From Pirellulales bacterium (GTDB lineage: Bacteria; Planctomycetota; Planctomycetia; Pirellulales; Thermoguttaceae): a stretch of DNA of 37,490 bases. Location: contig JAFGTN010000664.1 in assembly GCA_016934075.1 (NCBI GenBank), positions 1 through 37,490 on the forward strand, read 5' to 3'. Within the stretch, counting starts at the first letter, position 1, and every line of letters starts with the position of its first letter. The translations under genes were made by a program, and so were the position numbers. The notes below the pieces were generated by a model, which did no database searches, was not told the origin of the DNA, and saw only the letters and a program-made list of their open reading frames with translations. Positions 33,763 to 37,490 of this stretch are shown here, in pieces.

Positions 33763-34429
33763 GTATGCAACCTAAGAGCTCAAGAAGCCCGCTAGCCGAA
33801 AAAACATTCAACTAAAACGCACTGAATCTGAGAACTCGTATAAGATATAGAAACATATACACTTACAATTATTATTACACCGAAAAACTCCTTTGCCAAG
33901 CAATCCTACATTCATCATAAACGAGTATAAACTCATATAACCTACAGTGTGAATAAACGTTAGTTTGCCTTCGAAAATGATATCTTGAAGTGAAGCATCT
34001 TCCCTACCAGTGAAAACGAACCGGAATCACAGATCTTACTCCTGATATTTCCACGGAATGACTTTCCGTGAGGGTGCAAACCATCGCTCGCGGCTTGAAG
34101 TTGCAAGGTCTTTTCGTATAGTTGTTTGATAAAACAAGCAGCTCTGCAGAGGCTCGACCAAAAATCTTCATAACCAACTGCCGGATAATTGATTGGTCGT
34201 ACAATTTCGAAGAAACACAAATCCTGCCCCTACACCACCCCGTAGCGGGGAAAATGCAGTAGATCGTCTGATTTTGCTTGACATTATGTAAGGTTCTATT
34301 GATAGTAGGGATAATACACTCGATATGTTTTGTAGTTGCGTGCCATACCTCTGATAGGTTGTTGGTAAAAAGTATCGAGGTTTAGATCTAGAATCAAAAC
34401 CGCTTTGAGATTGCGACTGAGGGATGACC
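33763..34429. other. Divergent non-coding region between TPR and PEP-CTERM genes
   Basis: A 667-base AT-rich interval. It contains a 7-bp hairpin (cacggaa at 34052-34058, ttccgtg at 34064-34070), a compact ccccg-tag-cgggg hairpin near 34238, and a good sigma-70-like promoter at 34278-34306. Short open frames on the minus strand (33960-34220) have no Shine-Dalgarno or recognisable protein character, so I do not call a gene. Confidence 0.5.
34278..34306 (+). promoter_or_regulatory. Candidate sigma-70 promoter for the PEP-CTERM protein gene
   Basis: TTGACA at 34278-34283 matches the -35 consensus exactly. It is followed after 17 bases by GATAGT (34301-34306), which shares four of six positions with TATAAT. 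The coding start is 124 bases downstream. A second -10-like GATAAT lies nearby, so the exact hexamer is uncertain. Confidence 0.4.
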
Positions 34430-35896
34430 ATGGCCGATCAACGGCGCTTCGTAAATACTTTTCTTGTTTTGGCGATACTCTTCGGCTTGAGCTTGTTCTC
34501 GCAACTCACTCCGGAATCATCAGCCAATACTTGGTACGGTATACAGGGCAGTATCAGCGACGACACATATCTTGTGGGGCAACGCTATGGCGATTGTCCA
34601 CCCGGAACCCCGGCCGATGTCGGTAGCGTTCATGTATATGTGCGTGAAAACTCCACTTCCTGGCCGGAAACCATTACTCTAGAAAGCCTCCTCGACTCCG
34701 GAAGCCTTGTACCAGGTGCTCAGTTTGGGGGCGGAGCTGTTCTGATCGACGGTGATACGGCCGTTGTGGGTGCCTATCGTAATACGGTTGACGGAAAAGC
34801 GCAGGCCGGTAACACCTTTGTTTTTACGCGCAGCGGATCGACCTGGTCAACACAAATAGTTCTGGAAAAACCCGGCGGCACGACTGCAAATGATCTTTTC
34901 GGAGCATCCGGCGACATTGACGGCGACCGTCTCCTGCTGGCGGCTCCAGGCGCGGATAGCGCCTATGTATTCAGCAGATCCGGTGATACCTGGGATTCTG
35001 GAGTGGCGTTATCGGGTGGCTCTATCCAAGATCCTTTGGGCCTGGCAATAGACGATAATCTAGTGGCTGTTGGAAATTATGGCACCAACCCTCACGTGGA
35101 TCTGTGGAAATACAATCAAAGCTCCGGACAGTGGGACTTCGATACATCTATCGCCAATCCGGGTGCTAACGATAATCTCTTGGGCACAGCCATCGATATT
35201 TCGGGGAACACAATGGTTGTTTCAGCACGCCAAGAATCTGTAGGCGGTTCTAGCGGTGCCGGTGCCGTATATGTCTTTTCTTATGACAATATAGCCGAAA
35301 ATTGGAATCTTCAGCAAACCATCGAGAATCCCTTCCCCAACACAAATGACGAGTTCGGCTACGACCTCGCCATAAACGGTGACCGCCTGGTAGTCGGTGC
35401 TCCAAGAGATGATACCGAAGAAAGCGATGCCGGCGCGGCCTACGTATATATCCGCTCCGACTCCACCTGGACACTGGACGAGACCTTCACTGCGGAAACG
35501 CCCGAGGCTGGAAAGTGGTTCGGAGAGATTGTCGACCTCTCCGAGGACGTACTTCTTGCCGGCGGTCCCGGACGGACCGCCGAGAGCGGTGATGTATTCT
35601 GGTTCGACCTGGACAGCATACCAGTCAATCCAGATGCTACTCCCGGAGATGCCAACAAAGACGGTTTTGTCAACGAACTAGATGCCACAATTTTGGCGGC
35701 CAACTGGATGAGTGGCCCGAACGCTTCCTGGTCGGACGGGGATTTCAACGATGACGGACATGTAAATGATGTCGATGCCACAATAATGGCCGTAAATTGG
35801 GGCGCTACCCCTGCCACAACGGTTCCTGAGCCGAGTATATTCACTCTACTGCTATGCATGTTTGCAGTGGGATTGTTCCAACGCCGGGCGCGCTAA
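34430..35896 (+). CDS. Secreted beta-propeller protein with dockerin repeats and PEP-CTERM tail
   Basis: A 488-residue exported protein. A signal peptide covers about residues 1-30. Residues 35-395 contain six or more repeats of the form I-D/N-G-D-x-x-V-V-G-A (IDGDTAVVGAYR, IDGDRLLLAAPG, INGDRLVVGAPR), as in FG-GAP-type beta-propellers. Two Ca-binding dockerin-like repeats follow (GDANKDGFVNELDATILAANW and GDFNDDGHVNDVDATIMAVNW). The end is VPEPSIFTLLLCMFAVGLFQ and an Arg-rich tail, a classic PEP-CTERM sorting signal cut by an exosortase. It is a surface or extracellular-matrix protein; dockerins bind cohesins in other organisms. Two ATG codons are available; GAGGG is 6 bases before the second (34430), which I choose. 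A long upstream region carries a good promoter. Confidence 0.93.
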   Translation: MADQRRFVNTFLVLAILFGLSLFSQLTPESSANTWYGIQGSISDDTYLVGQRYGDCPPGTPADVGSVHVYVRENSTSWPETITLESLLDSGSLVPGAQFGGGAVLIDGDTAVVGAYRNTVDGKAQAGNTFVFTRSGSTWSTQIVLEKPGGTTANDLFGASGDIDGDRLLLAAPGADSAYVFSRSGDTWDSGVALSGGSIQDPLGLAIDDNLVAVGNYGTNPHVDLWKYNQSSGQWDFDTSIANPGANDNLLGTAIDISGNTMVVSARQESVGGSSGAGAVYVFSYDNIAENWNLQQTIENPFPNTNDEFGYDLAINGDRLVVGAPRDDTEESDAGAAYVYIRSDSTWTLDETFTAETPEAGKWFGEIVDLSEDVLLAGGPGRTAESGDVFWFDLDSIPVNPDATPGDANKDGFVNELDATILAANWMSGPNASWSDGDFNDDGHVNDVDATIMAVNWGATPATTVPEPSIFTLLLCMFAVGLFQRRAR

Positions 35897-36164
35897 CTCG
35901 ATAAGAAAGCTCAAAAATAGGCCTTTCTCTTTCTGGACTTGATCTACTCCAAAGTCTTTACTGACAATGCTTTACGAAGCCCCGGCGGCTTTCGATGGCT
36001 ACGTTTTTTTGCTTTTTCTTTCCAATACCATCTTATTAGTGCGAATTTTTGAGCTACCTTTTTAAGAAGTAACTCAACAACTTTCCCCATGGAGCCGTCC
36101 GAATGACGGCATTCCCTCTGGTGGAATCTACTTTTAGACCTTCGATCTACAAGGAGAGTATCCA

Positions 36165-36563
36165 GTGGCCGAATCAGAAGAAAAAACCACTAAAGAAGAA
36201 CAGGAAGCCGCAACTAGCACTCCCATGGAGCAACAAACTCCGGAAAAAGCCTCGCAGCAACCCAACCAGCCTCAACAGCGTCAGCAGATCCAGATTGACG
36301 ACACCAAAGCGAATGTCGCCTACGCCAACTTCTGCCGCGTGACAGGAACACCCGAGGAATTGATTATCGATTTCGGGCTAAATCCACAGCCTTTTGGCGT
36401 GCCCACCACCCCCATTCCGATCAACCAACGTCTGATTGTGAACTTTTACACCGCGAAGCGAATGTTGCATGCGTTGCAATTGAGCGTCCAACGTCAGGAA
36501 GCCACGTTCGGCGTCCTGGAAACCGACGTACAAAAACGAGTTGTGCCGAGAGCAACTCGCTAG
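36165..36563 (+). CDS. DUF3467 family protein
   Basis: A 132-residue protein. The first 45 residues are disordered and rich in Glu, Gln, Pro and Lys; the rest (from about residue 46, ANVAYANFCRVTGTPEELII) matches the DUF3467 family of unknown function, which usually has a small alpha/beta fold. The start is GTG with AAGGAG 8 bases upstream. An out-of-frame ATG at 36103 gives a non-homologous peptide and is rejected. An intrinsic terminator lies about 130 bases after the stop. No partner is evident. Confidence 0.9.
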   Translation: MAESEEKTTKEEQEAATSTPMEQQTPEKASQQPNQPQQRQQIQIDDTKANVAYANFCRVTGTPEELIIDFGLNPQPFGVPTTPIPINQRLIVNFYTAKRMLHALQLSVQRQEATFGVLETDVQKRVVPRATR

Positions 36564-36689
36564 ACAACCTCATAGCCTCGGGCATAATAATGCTTCGGGA
36601 TGCACAAAAGTGCATACAATTCGGGCAGAGAACGACATTTTACCCGGAAAGTGTCCCGAGTAAAAGCTACATGCTGTGAAAACAATGAG

Positions 36690-36728
36690 ACGCGGGCCGT
36701 GCTAAACGCGCGGTCCGCGTTTCTTTTT
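36690..36728 (+). terminator. Rho-independent terminator after the DUF3467 gene
   Basis: Ten-bp arms acgcgggccg (36690-36699) and cggtccgcgt (36711-36720), with one mismatch, are followed directly by ttcttttt. It ends the DUF3467 transcript before the M42 peptidase gene. Confidence 0.85.
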
Positions 36729-36815
36729 ATTGTATTTATCTCCAGTGGTTGCCATATTATTGGCGAGTAGTGATACTTACATTAGAAGATTCGGAAAATA
36801 GTATAAGGAGCGACA

Positions 36816-37490
36816 ATGGATCCTAAAGCATTGGCGATGTTCAAGAAGGTACTGGAAACCCCCAGTCCGTCCGGCTATGAATCCCACATACAAGAGTTGA
36901 TTCGCCAATACGCCGGCCAGTTTGCCGACGATGTCCGTACCGACGTTCATGGCAATGTTATCGCGATCAAGAACCCCGACGCGCCCATCCGCATCATGCT
37001 GGCAGGACACTGCGATCAAATCGGGCTGATTGTTCAATACATCGACAGTGACGGCTACATATATGTCCAGCAGATCGGCGGATGGGACCCACAAGTTCTC
37101 ATCGGACAAAAAATGAACATCTGGACTGCCGGAGGTCCGATTTTCGGCGTGATTGCCCGTAAACCGATTCACCTTCTAACAGACGAAGAGAAGAAGAACG
37201 TCGTCAAGCTCAAGGATATGTGGATAGACATCGGAGCGGCCGACAAGGAAGAAGCCGAAAAACTCGTGCGAGTGGGTGATCCGATCACTGTCGATCTCGG
37301 CCCACGTGAGATGTGCAACAACCGCATCGCTTCGCCAGGCATGGACGACAAGTGCGGTGTCTGGGTGGTAATGGAAGCTCTGCGACGGGCCTCTAAAGAC
37401 AAGCTTAAGTGCGGACTTTACGCAGTTTCCACCGTTCAGGAAGAGGTTGGACTGCGTGGCGCGAAAACCAGTGCTTTCGGCATCGATCCG
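36816..37490 (+). CDS. M42-family aminopeptidase, 5' part (runs off the window)
   Basis: The first 225 codons of a cytoplasmic metallo-aminopeptidase of the M42/FrvX type, which removes N-terminal residues from peptides and forms large dodecameric shells. Metal-binding and catalytic segments seen are AGHCDQIGL (first His ligand), GMDDKCGV (bridging Asp) and STVQEEVGLRGA (Glu pair). The PSPSGYE motif near the start is typical. AAGGAG lies 5 bases before the ATG. The remaining C-terminal ligands lie beyond the window. The frame is open to its last base. Confidence 0.93.
   Translation, partial: MDPKALAMFKKVLETPSPSGYESHIQELIRQYAGQFADDVRTDVHGNVIAIKNPDAPIRIMLAGHCDQIGLIVQYIDSDGYIYVQQIGGWDPQVLIGQKMNIWTAGGPIFGVIARKPIHLLTDEEKKNVVKLKDMWIDIGAADKEEAEKLVRVGDPITVDLGPREMCNNRIASPGMDDKCGVWVVMEALRRASKDKLKCGLYAVSTVQEEVGLRGAKTSAFGIDP

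Noticed and set aside
33960-34220. Minus-strand 86-codon frame in the TPR/PEP-CTERM intergenic region
   Set aside because: No Shine-Dalgarno, no recognised domain and an overlapping alternative frame of similar quality; treated as non-coding.

Overview
The window is about 37 kb of a bacterial chromosome that is most probably from a planctomycete (Planctomycetota, Pirellulales-like). The evidence is a DUF1559 pseudopilin-type protein, a secreted protein ending in dockerin repeats and a PEP-CTERM tail, TAT-exported Gfo/Idh/MocA enzymes of the GH109-like type, a XylR-like regulator with a LacI-type sensor fused to an AraC HTH, a solitary hpnE, and several copies of the short inverted repeats (actaacccgaagcg type and others) that litter planctomycete genomes. 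I saw no rRNA, tRNA, CRISPR array, transposase or phage gene.

Layout. 172-3184 (minus) holds a secreted protein of unknown function and an M2-type zinc peptidase lipoprotein. 3263-4489 (minus) is a cystathionine gamma-synthase-like enzyme. 4643-11060 (minus) is a compact catabolic operon, in transcription order: two tandem TAT-exported GH109-like oxidoreductase paralogs, a large exported deacetylase-like protein, a sodium:solute symporter, and a 50-residue one-helix membrane protein whose start overlaps the symporter stop. A XylR-like activator gene (11461-12642) diverges from this operon, and an 11-bp direct repeat with a 20-bp period lies between them. 12855-18907 (plus) continues with a DUF1559 protein, a small lipoprotein, a second copy of the deacetylase-like protein, a DegT-type aminotransferase and a third oxidoreductase. 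The regulator therefore sits between two gene sets that share the same two unusual protein types. I read the region as a glycan or amino-sugar utilisation locus; the substrate is unknown.

19010-28808 is a mixed region: a large exported alpha/beta-hydrolase, a small Cys-rich exported protein (uncertain), a radical SAM/SPASM-type enzyme carrying an in-frame palindromic repeat, a small hypothetical protein, hpnE, a membrane-anchored hypothetical protein, the 3' remnant of a broken gene, a GH29 fucosidase and truB. Upstream of truB lies a 1648-residue membrane-anchored TPR protein. Divergent from that is the PEP-CTERM/dockerin beta-propeller protein, then a DUF3467 protein with a clear terminator, and the first 225 codons of an M42 aminopeptidase that runs off the window.

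Several start codons were moved downstream of the longest open frame, because a Shine-Dalgarno sequence, an export signal, or the end of a neighbouring gene fits the shorter form better.
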